Assembly (NCBI GenBank): GCA_964036195.1
Contig: OZ038455.1
Location: 15,331,855-15,395,854 of the forward strand
DNA from: Sphaerolaimus hirsutus
Lineage: Eukaryota > Nematoda > Chromadorea > Monhysterida > Sphaerolaimidae
Direction: 5' to 3'
DNA length: 64,000 bases
Shown piece after piece: positions 33,701-44,980 of this stretch (position 1 is the first letter of the stretch; every line of letters begins with the position of its first letter). The notes beneath the pieces were generated by a model. It did not search any database, was not told the DNA's origin, and saw nothing but the letters and a program-made list of their open reading frames with translations. The translations under genes and the position numbers were made by a program.

Positions 33701-34250
33701 TCAAGGTCAGTCTGGGTGACACTGGCGATTGAGTGACAACCGAGTGACCACTGCCCACTGAGCACCGAGTGACCACTGAGCACCGAGTGACACTGAGCAC
33801 CGAGTGACCACTCAGCACCTACATCCACTCGCAGGAACCGAATGGCGAGTGCGCGCGTCCCGACTGCGCCGAGCCGGACGGCCGCGGTGATGGAGATGGC
33901 CGCCCCGCGCGCAGACAGAGGCGCTCCACCAACGACGTGGGCAGCGTCGACGTGTCCAGCCACGTGGAGACCCTCGACATCAACGACCAGGTGCGTTGGC
34001 TCCGTGCCAGGGTGGTGTGATTGTGATTGACGTGGCATGGCAATGTGCCGCGCAGACGCCGGCGCTGCCCAAGGAGCTGCAGTTCCGGGCGCCGGCGCCG
34101 CGCTTCCTGCACGAGCCGGTGGTGCTGCGCGCCGAGTCGAGCGGCGTGTGCTTGTCGCCCGTCACGCTGTCCGTCGGCCTGCTCGCGCTGCTGGTGGCCG
34201 TCGCCGCCGCGGGCGCCTTCGCCGCCGTCAAAGTCGCTGGCCGCAAGTGA
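30767..34250 (+). CDS. CUT-1-type cuticlin, ZP-domain protein (copy 2)
   Basis: Exons are read at 30767-30925, 32871-33124, 33213-33364, 33488-33705, 33835-33990 and 34056-34250. The 377-residue product equals copy 1 except for histidine in place of arginine at residue 109 (base 33037); other exon differences I see are silent. Signal peptide, ZP domain, RRQRR site and C-terminal helix are all intact, so it is likely functional. Intron 1 is 1945 bp because it contains a 1200-bp hAT insertion. Intron 3 is 42 bp longer than in the other copies through expansion of a TGCACA-type hexanucleotide. An in-frame TTG upstream is ignored because ATG 30767 starts the signal peptide. Confidence 0.93.
31539..32738. 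mobile_element. hAT-type GCGCC element in intron 1 of copy 2
   Basis: Termini TAGTGATGTAAAAGCGCC and GGCGCTTTTTACATCACTA match the element at 5549-7871. The flanks TTCATGAG and CTCATGAG are an 8-bp TSD with one change. Copy 3 intron 1 near 46132 (TTCATGTTTACTCAAGATTA) lacks it. A MITE-1 variant is nested at 32071-32412. Confidence 0.88.
32071..32412. mobile_element. MITE-1 variant nested in hAT element
   Basis: It runs from CCATATTTCCTCGAAATACA to ACTTCGAGGAAAAATAGTA and has the ACCCAAAACGTAATTAGATA core shared with 4129-4528. Confidence 0.7.
33365..33487 (+). repeat. Expanded hexanucleotide repeat in intron 3 of copy 2
   Basis: CACATGCACTTGCA-type repeats fill the intron. It is 123 bp here and 81 bp in the other three copies, so it is a ready-made length marker for telling the loci apart. 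Confidence 0.85.
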
Positions 34251-34407
34251 ACCCATGCGAACCTGAACGCCCTCGCCGCCGCGCAAGCGGTGCTAAAAGT
34301 TTTACACTAGTTCTAGATCTTAGATAGTCATAGTTCTCTGTTCCGGCTATCCAAAATGAGATTTCATGTTGATGTGAATATTCTCGGTGATTTGTACAGT
34401 ACATTTG

Positions 34408-34413
34408 AATAAA
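34408..34413 (+). terminator. Polyadenylation signal, copy 2
   Basis: AATAAA at the same distance from the stop codon as in copy 1. Confidence 0.7.
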
Positions 34414-34842
34414 TGTAAACAGATATGCAGGAAGATGTCTCACATCATTTCTTCATACGCATCGACTGAAACTTTTTCTTTGCCAATCTTCTGGAGCAAC
34501 CCTCATTTTTTGCATTTCTTTCCACCGTGTGCAAATATAGCTCAGTGTTGTGCAACTTTATTTTTATCTTTAGATAAACATTCACTCATTCAGGACCAAA
34601 TTCGATATTCGATTAGCAGTGCAATATTGTTGACTCCAAGAGTTGTGTTGTTGTGTCATTTCGGAGAGTTTGAGTAAAAACTACACACAATGTATGATTT
34701 ATGCATGATTCAGATGTTGAAATGAACAAACATCAACTGACATAAACGTTCCCAATAACATATCAACTTAATAAATGAGTTATTTAACAGAAATATGAAA
34801 ATGCAAACCCAAAAACTGACAGAGAAAATTTCTGATTATACA

Positions 34843-35248
34843 CAACGTATTTCCTCGAAATACCCCGCTCAAAATGGACAATATCAATTCATAAACCCCC
34901 TCTTGAAATACCCCCCAAATATAGTGTATAGAGGACGTAAATGACAAAAGCTGCGGTGTGTGTTCCGGGAAACGCAAAACACACATAAAAAACAATGACT
35001 GTGTTATGTTAGAACAGGGTTTATACCGTCTATGCACTGAAATGAGTCTATAGAGTCTTATACTTTACATGGCGGTTTTGTTGCATTTTCCGATGTCTGT
35101 GTACGTTACAAACAACAACTTAGTACTGGGATTTCAAAAAAATTCTGGCGAAATAATAACTCCTCTCGAAATACCCCCACCCCTCTTTTTACCCCCTGAG
35201 AATTTCTATTCTGAAAAAACCCGGGGGGTAATTCGTGGAAATACGGTA
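34843..35248. mobile_element. MITE-1 copy, uninterrupted homologue of 13811-15375
   Basis: It begins CGTATTTCCTCGAAATACCC and ends ATTCGTGGAAATACGGTA. It contains GAGTCTATAGAGTCTTATAC, the empty site for the hAT at 14024-15258. Confidence 0.88.
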
Positions 35249-35960
35249 GGTAAGCTAAGTCAACAACCGATGAAATTACGCTTGAATCTGAGAATCCCAT
35301 GGCTTCCACCAGTCTGCCCACAAAATACCCACAACAGTTAAAAACAGATCCACAAACATTTTATTAGTATCACATTCAACGATGGTAAGTTCTCGAAAAA
35401 CACTATCTGTATTTTGTTTCTGTGTTTTTGCAAAGATTCAATTTTTTTTCTTCTAAAAACACAAATTTTTTCAGTCAAAACTCAAGTTTTTTTCTTAAAA
35501 AAGTTGTCAAATTTCCACAACAGTCTACAAAATCAGAAGTATGTTTGTCCACAACATAACCATCAACGAAATGTCCAAAGCGACAATTTATTTACGCAGT
35601 ATGGCAAAATACTTCAATGGATGTGCACTGTGTGGGAGGTTGTGAAATTGATTTGCACTGCATCTATACTCACACATGCATATCCATTGAAGCCTTCGGG
35701 GTATCTGAACTTCTTACCCGTGGCCGTGGACGCAAAGCTGTTCATTTTTATATTTATCCACATTTTTTTCCATTGCATATGTTTCTTTTGCATTTTTCAA
35801 GGGGGGTAATAAAATTGATTTGATTTGAAAGTGAATGCAATATATTTAAAATGAAATTTGTGGGTTACATAGATAAATATATCTATTTCCCTTGTTCATC
35901 CCACATTGCAAGTATCATTGGTCACCATGTAAACACATATTTACGGTGGTTCGCACGGGC
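35249..35960. other. Intergenic stretch with hAT-like remnant
   Basis: CAACGATGGTAAG near 35379, followed by AAAAACAC and TTTCTGTGTTTTTG words, looks like one end of the ACACAGAAAC hAT family. From 35570 to 35800 an open frame exists but I recognise no protein in it. Confidence 0.45.
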
Positions 35961-37138
35961 TAACGATGGCAAAAAAAGATTCGAAAATTCGAAAACATTT
36001 TCGAATTTTCGAATTTTTTCAGAATTTTCGAATTTTTATTTTACCCCTAGAAAAAACACTTAAAAATCGATTTATTTTTAAAAAAATTCGAAAATTCAAA
36101 AATAGTTTTTGAATTTTTTAGGAAATTCAAGGCAACAAAACACACCGTTAAGTTCAACGTACTAAATAAATCGACAATTGATACGCGGCGCATATGGAAA
36201 AGCGAAATGTAACAAAAAAAATGTTGAAATGTCATCCACGGCGGAAGAGGCGGACTTTGACATATCCGTTTTTATACTGTATTTCCTCGAAATATCCCCC
36301 CTCGAAATACCCCCCTCAAAATTCACACTATTAATTTATTAACCCCCCTCGAAATACCCCCCCCCCAATTTGGTGTATAGAGAATGTAATGCAGTTTGTG
36401 ATCTGGGAAACACAGAACACACATTAAAAACAATGACTGTGTTGTGTAGAACAGGGTTTGTACCATCTGCGTACTTATATAAGTATAAAGAGTCTTAAAA
36501 AAGACGGTTTTTGTTGCATTTTTTGACATCTGTGATTCTTGACTACAAACAACAATTTATACTGGGATTTCGAAAAATTTCTGGCAAAATTATACACCCC
36601 CCTTCGAAATACCCACCCTCGTTTAACCCCCCCCCCCCTCCCCCCAAGTTTCAACACTGAAAAAATAATAAGGTATTTGATGCCAATTTTGTATTTTATG
36701 CTGATATTTTATTTGACACCAATTTTAAAATTGTTGTTTTTATTGCCTTCGCTCTGTTGGTGAATTAAATGTATCAATGTGTGAATTAAATGAAGAAGCA
36801 GCACACTGGTTTGCATAACTCCTTACACCATTTTTAATGCTAATTTATGGTAAAAATAAGGTTATAACAACTGAGCAGAACATGAAGACAGTCCAAATTC
36901 TGTGTTTAAAGCTTCAGATTCAATATTTTTCCAAAAAGATTCGAAAATTATTTGAAAAAATTCGAAAACTAGCCAAAAAAATTCGAAAATTGCCAAAAAA
37001 GATTCGAAAATTCGAAATTCGAAAATTAAATTCGAAATTCGAAAATTATTTTGAAGAAAAATTCGAAAATTCGAAAATTCACTTAAGAAAAAATACTTAA
37101 AAATTTAAATACTTTTTTTCGACTGTTTGCCATCGTTA
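35961..37138. mobile_element. Second hAT-type TTCGAAAA element
   Basis: Ends TAACGATGGCAAAAAAAG and TGTTTGCCATCGTTA match those at 14024-15258. The flanks GCACGGGC and CACGGGGC are a slightly eroded duplication. The body carries chains of AAATTCGAAAATTCG, and a degraded MITE-1 (about 36275-36670) is nested inside, at a place different from the MITE-S in the other copy. Confidence 0.82.
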
Positions 37139-37870
37139 CACGGGGCACAGCAGCGCTATGTATTCGCTGACATTCAAAAAATACACAAATATGAACTAAA
37201 TACATGTGTACACATGGCTTAAATAATGACACAAAATTTGTACTATGTACTCATGGCTTAAATAATGACACAGTGGGGTGAAATAATGACACACTTTGGG
37301 TGACGAGTTGAATGATTGGCTGCGGCTTACGAGACGAGGTACTTTGGCTTAAATCTTGATGCACTTTGGCTTACGAGACGATGGGTTACGAGTCGCTGTG
37401 GTTAAATAATGGGTTTCCCTCGTGGACGCTGGCACGCTGAGTACACTCAAAGTGATGGGGAATAATAATGAGAATAATGATAAATTTTGTCACACCAGAA
37501 CAAACTGAACAGAAGAAAAATATTTTTTCTTCTCAAATCATCACGTTCAATTGCCAAAACCCATGTCAGCTCATCAGAAACTGTCGGTTTACCGTAATAG
37601 CAGAGCAGGGGTCTCCAAGGAGGGCGGGGGGGGGGGGGCGCTACAGAAATTAACAAAACACAGAGAAATTGCACAGAAATTGAAGAAAAAACACAGAAAT
37701 TGAACTCAGAAACTCATTGCGTTTCTGTATTTTTGTTTTACTCAGAAACATAGCAACTCACAAATTTTGAAAAACTCAGATACAGAGATACATGTTGCCG
37801 CAAATTCGATTACTTAGACAAGAACGCTCCGAGATTTCCATCCATCAATTGACATGTTGACATAAATCAC
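37139..37870. other. Degenerate repeat with GGCTTAAATAATGACAC words
   Basis: Between 37200 and 37410 the phrase GGCTTAAATAATGACAC and TTTGGCTTACGAGACGA recur, resembling the self-repeating bodies of the other elements. From 37640 to 37790 ACACAGAAATTG words suggest another hAT remnant. No gene is seen. Confidence 0.55.
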
Positions 37871-37875
37871 CCTAC

Positions 37876-38880
37876 ACGCGTGGTTCCCATTGGAAGCGAG
37901 AGACGTGCCAACGACTTCTTTACGCTCCGTTGTCTACATGCCAAACGGTTTACATGGCAACAGGCACAGGCCCGTTTGAAGCAGCCCGACACCCATTTCA
38001 CCATCACAGTCAATCCCACTTTAGGCTGAGATGAAGTTGTATGAAAATTTTTACCATCATAAACTCAGGTCTTTCATTTGTATTTACCGTAAAATCCTCA
38101 AATAAGTCTCCGGGGAGTTATTTTTTCTCAGAATTTTTTGAGGGGGGACTTTTTTGCGTATTGAGTTATTAGAAGGAAGGAGTTACAGCTACACATAGAC
38201 CAGTTTGTGTGGCTATCTACGTTTTTATATCCAAATATATCCTGTTTGTACACATTTATTACCGGTTTTAGGTACGAAAATGCCTACTTTTTGTGCCTTA
38301 TGAAAATTTCTGATGAAATAATACCCCCTCCCCCTCGAATTTTGCTGGCGAAAAAATAAACCCCCATGGGGGTATTTCGAGGTAATACGGTAAGCATAAA
38401 ACTGCGTGCATAAGAACGTAAATACGTCGCCGTGGGGAAACCATTCTTTTTTATGAGTTTATCGTTGACGCTGCAATGCATTTGCATTCGGTGACTGACA
38501 CGATGCATTTGGGGCATCGATCAGAGGGGGTAGTTATTCGAAGGGGGGAGTTATTTTTTCCTCACGCTCACAACAGGGAGGCGTTATTCGAGGGGGACTT
38601 ATTCGAGGATTTATGGTATGTTTCCATTTTTTATTAAACCTAATTTGGAAGGGTGCGGTTTTACAAAAATTCATTTTTTTCTGTATAAAATCTGACCCCT
38701 TTTTTGCGTGGATTTGGAATTAACAAACATAGAAACTCAAAATTTCCTTCTATACATACATCTGAAAATGTCATCTTCCTACTAAAATAATTGATCAAAC
38801 TTAAAAGTAATCATTTTTGGCTGTTTTGTTTTTTCAAAATTCATCACTTTTGCTTGACATTATCTATCAATACAGTATTT
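37876..38880 (+). repeat. Duplicated segment, partner at 20526-21560
   Basis: It is collinear with the earlier copy from GTGGTTCCCATTGGAAGCGA onward, with small deletions (for example the part coding for the THAIYEPL phrase is missing). Confidence 0.75.
38085..38618. mobile_element. Composite MITE-2/MITE-1, second copy
   Basis: The layout is the same as at 20767-21303: a TACCGTAAAATCCTCAAATA start, a MITE-1 end at 38392, and a GAGGATTTATGGTA end. Confidence 0.7.
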
Positions 38881-39083
38881 TGGATTTAAAAAAATGTTAT
38901 GGAGATTCATTTGCCCATACAAACAAACTCCATCAAACTTTTTTCTCACTGAAAATCATGGCTAGAATTTTGAAACTGGCGCCTAATTTTCAGTTTGTAA
39001 TTGAGAGCTTTGAAAAACTAAAATTAAAAAATGAGGCCTGCACTTTTTATCCACAGCAGTTTGAAACACCCGTGTCACCATAA
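38640..39083. repeat. Family-E repeat module
   Basis: It matches 27477-27785 and the arms at 41729-44980; it includes GACATTATCTATCAATACAG and GCACTTTTTATCCACAGCAG. It is interrupted at 39084 and resumes at 39517. Confidence 0.8.
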
Positions 39084-39513
39084 TGCTGCGATTACAGCTC
39101 AGGCGTAAAATAGACCGGGTGTAAAATTGAATTTTGGGCGTAAAATTAATTACAGGTGAATGGATAAAGATATGGCGTTGTAATTTCAGTCAAAGAAAGC
39201 ACACATGCAGATGTTGCTTGTGTCAAAAGCTCATCAGTTTATTGTAATTGTGCTAGAAGTAATGAATTTTGGCACAAATTTTTTTAATTATACGCAACTT
39301 CTAGCGCATAATTGACAAAATTGTGCTAAAATTCATAACTCCCAGTACAATAAAAATAAACTCATGAGCTCTGGGCACAAGAAACATATGCATCTTACTT
39401 ATCTTTGACTGAAATAACAATATCATATCTTTATCCATTCATCTGTAATAAATTTTATGCCGAAAATCAATTTTACCCCTGGTCAATTTTACGCCTGAGC
39501 TGTAATCGCAGCA
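39084..39513. mobile_element. PIF/Harbinger-like MITE, TSD TAA
   Basis: The ends TGCTGCGATTACAGCTCAGG and CCTGAGCTGTAATCGCAGCA are perfect inverses, and the whole element is a long inverted repeat with arms of about 200 bp. TAA is duplicated at both sides (39081-39083, 39514-39516). The family-E copy at 27771-27785 reads ACCATAACAGACAAG with a single TAA. A 3-bp TWA-type TSD is typical of PIF/Harbinger elements. Confidence 0.88.
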
Positions 39514-39516
39514 TAA

Positions 39517-40165
39517 CAGACAAGCGCACTCTGCCGATGGCTCTTGTGAAGTTTTATGAAAAATTCCCAACATAAACTTAGGTTATTTTGTCATGGTCTT
39601 TCATTTCTTTATCTTGATTTGTTGTTAAACATAATTGACAGGGTGATGTCAAACAAAAATGCATTTTTCCAGCAATTATAACAAGCATGGTCATGCAATA
39701 TGAAAAAATCATTTGTACCAGTAGCTATGTGTTCTGACTAGAGATGGAAAAAAAACTTTTTTTCAATGACCTGGTTTTTTAAACCGCCCCCCAATTTTTA
39801 ACAAAAAAATGGTTTTTTCAAAACAATTTTTTTCAAAAGCTCCCATATATGGTTATGAGTGAACATATACAGGTATATCATAATATGCAATTGAGCACAG
39901 TTTTTGTGAAGTTTTCTAAGCTCTCAATTACACTGAAATGAAACTTTGGCACCATTTTCGAAATTTCGGCCATGATTTTCAGTAAGAAAAAAATGAAGTT
40001 TGTTTGTATGTGCCAATTAATCTCCAAAACTATTTTTTTTAATCCAAAATACTACCTATATTGATAGATAATGTAAAACAAAAGTTATGAATTTTCAAAC
40101 AAAACAGCCAAAAACAATGATGTTTGAGTTTAGTCAATTTTTTTAGTAGGAAGATGACATTTTCG
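39517..40165. repeat. Family-E module, mostly inverted
   Basis: 39750-39870 begins TAGAGATGGAAAAA and holds words like TTTTTTCAAAACAA, another hAT-like end. From 39900 the family-E sequence runs in inverse orientation (TTGATAGATAATGT, GTAGGAAGATGACATTTTCG). Confidence 0.65.
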
Positions 40166-40527
40166 GATTACCGTATATCCTACTATAACATGTTCTGACC
40201 GGTACAGTATAAATATTTGCTAATTGACCCTATCGCTTATTATACAATCAAAAATCTCACTTATTGTTTAAAAAAAGTCTCATTTGCAATTGGTGCTAGA
40301 TCTGTTACATATTTAGTAGTTAAATTCCTAGGCCTTGGTATCGTTATCTGTATTATTATTATTGTATGCCGTGCCCTCGATAACTTAAAATCGCTTTTGT
40401 AACTGTCTAATATAATGTTTGTAAACTGTACCTGTCGTATGTTCAGAAAATAGAAACTTTTTCTTTTGTATACTGTGGATATCCATGACTCGCTTAGCCA
40501 CCAGTGATATTGTTGATGAAATGTAAA

Positions 40528-41408
40528 TGAAAAAATCCTCGAATAACTCCCCCTCTCGCACAACCCCCCCTCTCGATTAAGTCCCCCCTCTTGTGAATGT
40601 GAGGAAACAACAACTCCCCCCCTCGAATAACTCCCCCCCACTTTGATGGATAGAAACATTTCACATTTACAAATACGTTTTATGTATTTAATATGTAAAT
40701 ATATGTAATATCTTGCAGCTAGAGTTCACTAACATTGTTTTCACTGCTTGAATTGTAAATTTTGTATTCCTACAAATCATTTACCGTAAATTTTCTAATT
40801 CGGCGACAGTATTCCAATAATACGACATATCCAATAGTGCGACAGGTTTGGACACGTTGTGTGAGAATAACGCGACACTCTCCAATAGTATGACACTCTT
40901 CAATAGTGCGACACCTGAGAAAAAAAATGAAAAACAACGTAACGATGTCGCAATCTGCGGAAGCCGCGGATTCTGCGCTTTTGGTTCACAAGAGTTGCTG
41001 GGCAGTTCGCAAGAGCGCCAGCCGCGTCACAACCGCCACTATTTACCATGTTTATTGCTTTACTATGTCATGCTCACGTTTGAGTTATGTGGACAGTGAC
41101 GTTGTTGATTTGATGAAAAATATAATATGACACTCTCTATTAATGTGACATCTCCAATAGTACGACACCTAAAAATGTGCTGAAAAAAATAATACGACTG
41201 TCGGATTATTAGAGAATTTACGGTATGTTACCAAATTTACCCAAGTTGTGCAATAAATTTATCATACATTTTACTGGAAATACTGATGAAAAAATAACTC
41301 CCTCCCCCCTCGAATCACTCCCCCCTCGCGAATAACCCCCCCCCCCCCCCTCAAAAACTTCTGACAAAAAAATAACTCCCCGGGGGACTTATTCGAGGAT
41401 ATACGGTA
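40528..41408. mobile_element. MITE-2 copy split by MITE-4
   Basis: It begins near AAATCCTCGAATAACTCCCC and ends ATTCGAGGATATACGGTA. It is collinear with 27987-28405 except for the insert at 40784-41223. Confidence 0.8.
40784..41223. mobile_element. MITE-4, CCGTAAATT ends, TSD TA
   Basis: Left CCGTAAATTTTCTAATTCGG and right ATTATTAGAGAATTTACGG are inverted ends between two TA dinucleotides. The empty relative at about 28242-28255 reads AAATCATTTATGTTAC. The body repeats CCAATAGTGCGACAC and variants. A 73-codon open frame inside has no recognisable homology. Confidence 0.88.
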
Positions 41409-41420
41409 TATGTAATGTTA

Positions 41421-41565
41421 AAGGGCATTGCCGCCGCAGCATGTCAGCCCATAATAGTGAGGAGCCCAGCCGCCTCTGTAGTCTAGTGGTTAGGGCACTC
41501 GTGTTCTATACGAGAGGTGCGGGTTCGATTCCCGCCTGAGGCAAGTGCAATTTTGCACTCTTTCT
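41421..41565 (+). repeat. tRNA cassette, first copy
   Basis: The duplicated unit of about 145 bp runs from AAGGGCATTGCCGCCGCAGC, through the tRNA, to a hairpin GTGCAATTTTGCAC and CTCTTTCT. The other copy is 44978-45122. Similarity stops abruptly at both edges. Confidence 0.85.
41472..41543 (+). tRNA. tRNA-Arg (TCT), first copy
   Basis: The 72-nt sequence folds as a cloverleaf. Its acceptor stem GCCTCTG/CTGAGGC has one T-T mismatch. The anticodon stem CTCGT/ACGAG is perfect with loop GTTCTAT, giving anticodon TCT. The T arm GCGGG/CCCGC encloses TTCGATT. The A box TAGTCTAGTGG and B box GGTTCGATTCC fit RNA polymerase III promoters, and TTTT lies within about 11 nt of the end. No intron is needed. 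The mismatch and an all-repeat neighbourhood leave a small chance that it is a retroposed copy. Confidence 0.85.
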
Positions 41566-41728
41566 GGTGCCGCGACCGTGGATCATACGACGACGCCTGA
41601 CCATCACACATGGCTGGCCGAGTGTGGTCCGAACACAGGTATGACATAAACAGCACGGACCCCGATCCGTAGCTTACCCCTACATCAACACGATGTCAGG
41701 GATGACATCTCCGCAACGCCGCGAGGTG

Positions 41729-44700
41729 TTAAGACTCGGTTCGCGTAAGAAGCAAACCTGTGGAAGCACAAAAATTTTTTTTGCATTTTTTGTCGTGAAT
41801 TTGGAATCTACATATATATCCGAAAATGTCATCTTCCTACTGAAAAAATTGATCAAAGTGAAAAACTTGATGGAAAAACCAACACCCATATCACCATCAC
41901 AGAAAATCCTACTCTGAAGACTCAGATGAAGTTGTATTTATGAAATAAGTTTTTATCATAAACTTGAGTTATTTTTTCATGGTCTCATTTGTATATCGCC
42001 ATTATTTATTCAACATTATTTGGAAGGGTGCTGTCATACAAAAATGCACTTTTTATGTACAAAATTTAGACCCCCTATTTTATCGTGGATTTGAAATCTA
42101 CAAACATAGAAACTCAAAAGTTTCTTCCATACATATATCCGAAAACATCATCTCCCTACTGAAAAAATTGATCAAAGTCAAAAGTCATCATTTTTTGGGC
42201 TGTTTTTTTAGAAATTCATAACTTTTGCTTGACATTACCTATCAATAAAATATTTTGGATTTTTATTAAGATAGTTTTGGAGATTAATTGGTCCATACAA
42301 ACAAACTTCAGCAAACTTTGTTTTCTCGCTGAAAATGATGGCTGAAATTTTTAAAATGGACCATAATTTTCGGTTTGTAATTTAGAGCTTAGCTTTTTTT
42401 ACAAAAACTGTGCTAAATTGTATAGTTTATGATAAAAAAATAAAATCTAAAAATCAGGCCTGCACTTTTTTCCAGAACAGATTGAAACCCCAGTGTCACC
42501 ATCACATACAATCCCATTCTGAAGACTCAGATGAAGTTTTATTAAAAAAGTTTCCATCATAACCTTAGGTTATTTTTCCATGGTCTTTCATTTGTATGTC
42601 TCCATTTTTTATGAAACACCATGTGGAAGGCTGCTGTCATTCAAAAATGCACTTTTTCTGCAGTTATCACAAGCGTGGTCAAGCAATATCTAAAAATAGT
42701 TCAATTTGTACCAGTAACTATGTGTTCTGACAGTGTCTTTTAGCTGGCCATTTGTTTGTTTGTTTTGCAGTGAACACTTTGGATGAAATGTGACCAATAA
42801 AAGTGCACTATGGAGGAACAAACAATTGTTCAAATGTTGATAGCATTCTAATGGTAAGCAGAAATGAAAAATCACCACACGGCCAGCTAAAGGACACTAC
42901 CAGTGCACTCAGTTACTGGTACAAATGAACTGTTTTTGGATATTGCACAACCATGCTTGTCATAATTGCGGAAAAAGTGCATTTTTGTATGACAGCACCC
43001 TTCCAAATTGTATTTCATAAGAAATGGAGACATACAAAGACCATGGAAAAATAACCTAAGGTTATGATGGAAACTTTTTTTATAAAACTTCATCTGAGTC
43101 TTCAGAATGGGATTGTATGTGACGCTGACATGGGTGTTTCAAACTGTTCTGGAAAAAAGTGCAGGCCAAGTCTTTAGATTTTCTGTTTTTAACATAATCT
43201 ATACAATTTAGCACAGTTTTTGTAAAAAAAGCTAAGCTCTCAATTACAAACTGAAAATTTGGGTCCATTTTCAAAATTTCAGTCAATATTTTCAGTGAGA
43301 AAAAAAATTTGCTGAAGTTTGTTTGTATGGACCAATTAATCTCCAAAACTATCTTAACAAAAATCCAAAATATTATATTGAAAGGTAATGTCAAGCAAAA
43401 GTTATGAATTTCCAAAAAAACAGCCCAAAAATGATGACTTTTGACTTTGATCATTTTTTTTCAGTAGGAAGATGATGTTTTCGGATATATGTATGGAAAA
43501 AACTTTTGAGTTTCTATGTTTGTAGATTCCAACTCCATGATAAAATGGGGGGTCTAAATTTTGTACAAAAAAGTGCATTTTTGTATGACAGCACCCTTCC
43601 AAATTATGTTAAATAAAAAAGGAGATATACAAATGAAAGGTCATGAAAAAATAACTCAAGTTTATGATAAAAACTTTTTTCATACAACTTCATCTGAGTC
43701 TTCAGAGTGGGATTTTCTGTGATGGTGAAATGGGTGTCAGGCTGCTTCAAACTGTTCTGGAAAAAAAGTGCAGACATAGTTTTTAGATTTTATTTTTTCA
43801 TCATAAACTATGCAATTGAGGACAGTTTTTGTATAAAAAAAGCTAAGCTCTCAATTACAAACTGAAAATTTGGGTCCATTTTCAAAATTTCAGCCATCAT
43901 TTTCAGTGAGAAAAAAAATTTGCTGAAGTTTGTTTGTATGGGCCAAAAAATCTTCAAAACTATCTTGATAAAAATCCAAAATATTATATTGATAGCTCAT
44001 GTCAAGCAAAAGTTATGAATTTCCAAAAAAAACAGCCCAAAAAATGATGACTTTTGACTTTGATCAATTTTTTCAGTAGGAAGATGAAATTTTCGGATAT
44101 ATGTATGGAAGAAACTTTTGAGTTTCTATATATGTAGATTCCAAATCCATGATAAAAAACGCAAAAAAAAATTTTGTGCTTTCACAGGTTTGGGCATGTT
44201 TGGTTCTCAGCAGAGTTGCGAAAGTGTATTTACACTTAACCGAAATACCCGGGTAAATGGGTATTTATATTTACACTTACACTTACACTTTCATAAACTA
44301 CCCATACACTTTTTTTACACTTACCTGGGCAAAATACCCGGGTACAGAAAGTGTATTTTTTTTCAGCTTTTGGGAAAGCATAAAAACAGGGACATGTACA
44401 AAAAAATGCATTGAATGTACCTAGAAACTATGGCAAATGTACAAACTAGCCATTGATCTACAACCTTTGATCAGTACTCATGGTATTCTACAGTTTCATC
44501 ATACTTTTGTAAAAAGGACAAGATCAATGGAAATTCACCAGCTGGACACAAAGTCAACTTTTGCATTGACATTTGCCGCATGTCCATTCTTGCATTTAAG
44601 CAGTGTGTATCTCATTGCTTAATCAGTAAAATAGCAACACTGAAAAAGTGCCATTACTAGGGAACTTCATACCACTACAGTATTTGTTACAGTCTGAAAT

Positions 44701-44980
44701 GTTTCATAAAAGACCGTAAAGGGTGAAATAATGCATGAAAATGATAAATAAATTGATCTAAAGGTGAGAACAGCGGTGTTTTCTAATGCTCAACAGTGAG
44801 AGCTCTTTCTAAAAAAAACTTTTTTACACTTACACTTTTTTTACACTTTATTAGGTATTTTTAAAATACCTTACACTTTTGGTATCCATACTAAAAATTT
44901 GGAAAGTGTATTTACACTTACACTTTCCAAAAATACCGGTATTTTAACAACTCTGGTTCTTAGGGAAATCGAGTCTTAAG
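41729..44980. mobile_element. Large family-E palindrome with TTAA-flanked ends
   Basis: The left end TTAAGACTCGGTTCGCGTAA pairs with the right end GAAATCGAGTCTTAA. Arms of about 1.1-1.2 kb meet near 42.8 kb (TAGCTGGCC, GGCCAGCTA). Each arm contains two tandem family-E modules with GTAGGAAGATGA or its inverse. A hAT is inserted in the right arm (44211-44955). TTAA at both extremities is compatible with a piggyBac-type target, but this is weak evidence. Confidence 0.7.
44211..44955. mobile_element. hAT-c element with TACACTTACACTT body, TSD GTTCTNAG
   Basis: The ends are CAGAGTTGCGAAAGTG and TATTTTAACAACTCTG. The flanks GTTCTCAG (44203-44210) and GTTCTTAG (44956-44963) are an 8-bp duplication with one change. 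The uninserted phrase CATGTTTGGTTCTTAGGG occurs near 30388 and 45217. It defines the termini and TSD length of the hAT-c family. Confidence 0.87.

Noticed and set aside
40906-41130. 73-codon open frame in MITE-4 as a small gene
   Set aside because: It lies entirely inside a non-autonomous element built of repeated words, and I recognise no domain.
41545-41565. Hairpin GTGCAATTTTGCAC followed by CTCTTTCT as a rho-independent type terminator
   Set aside because: In a eukaryote the TTTT inside the loop is the likelier RNA polymerase III stop; the hairpin was kept only as part of the cassette.
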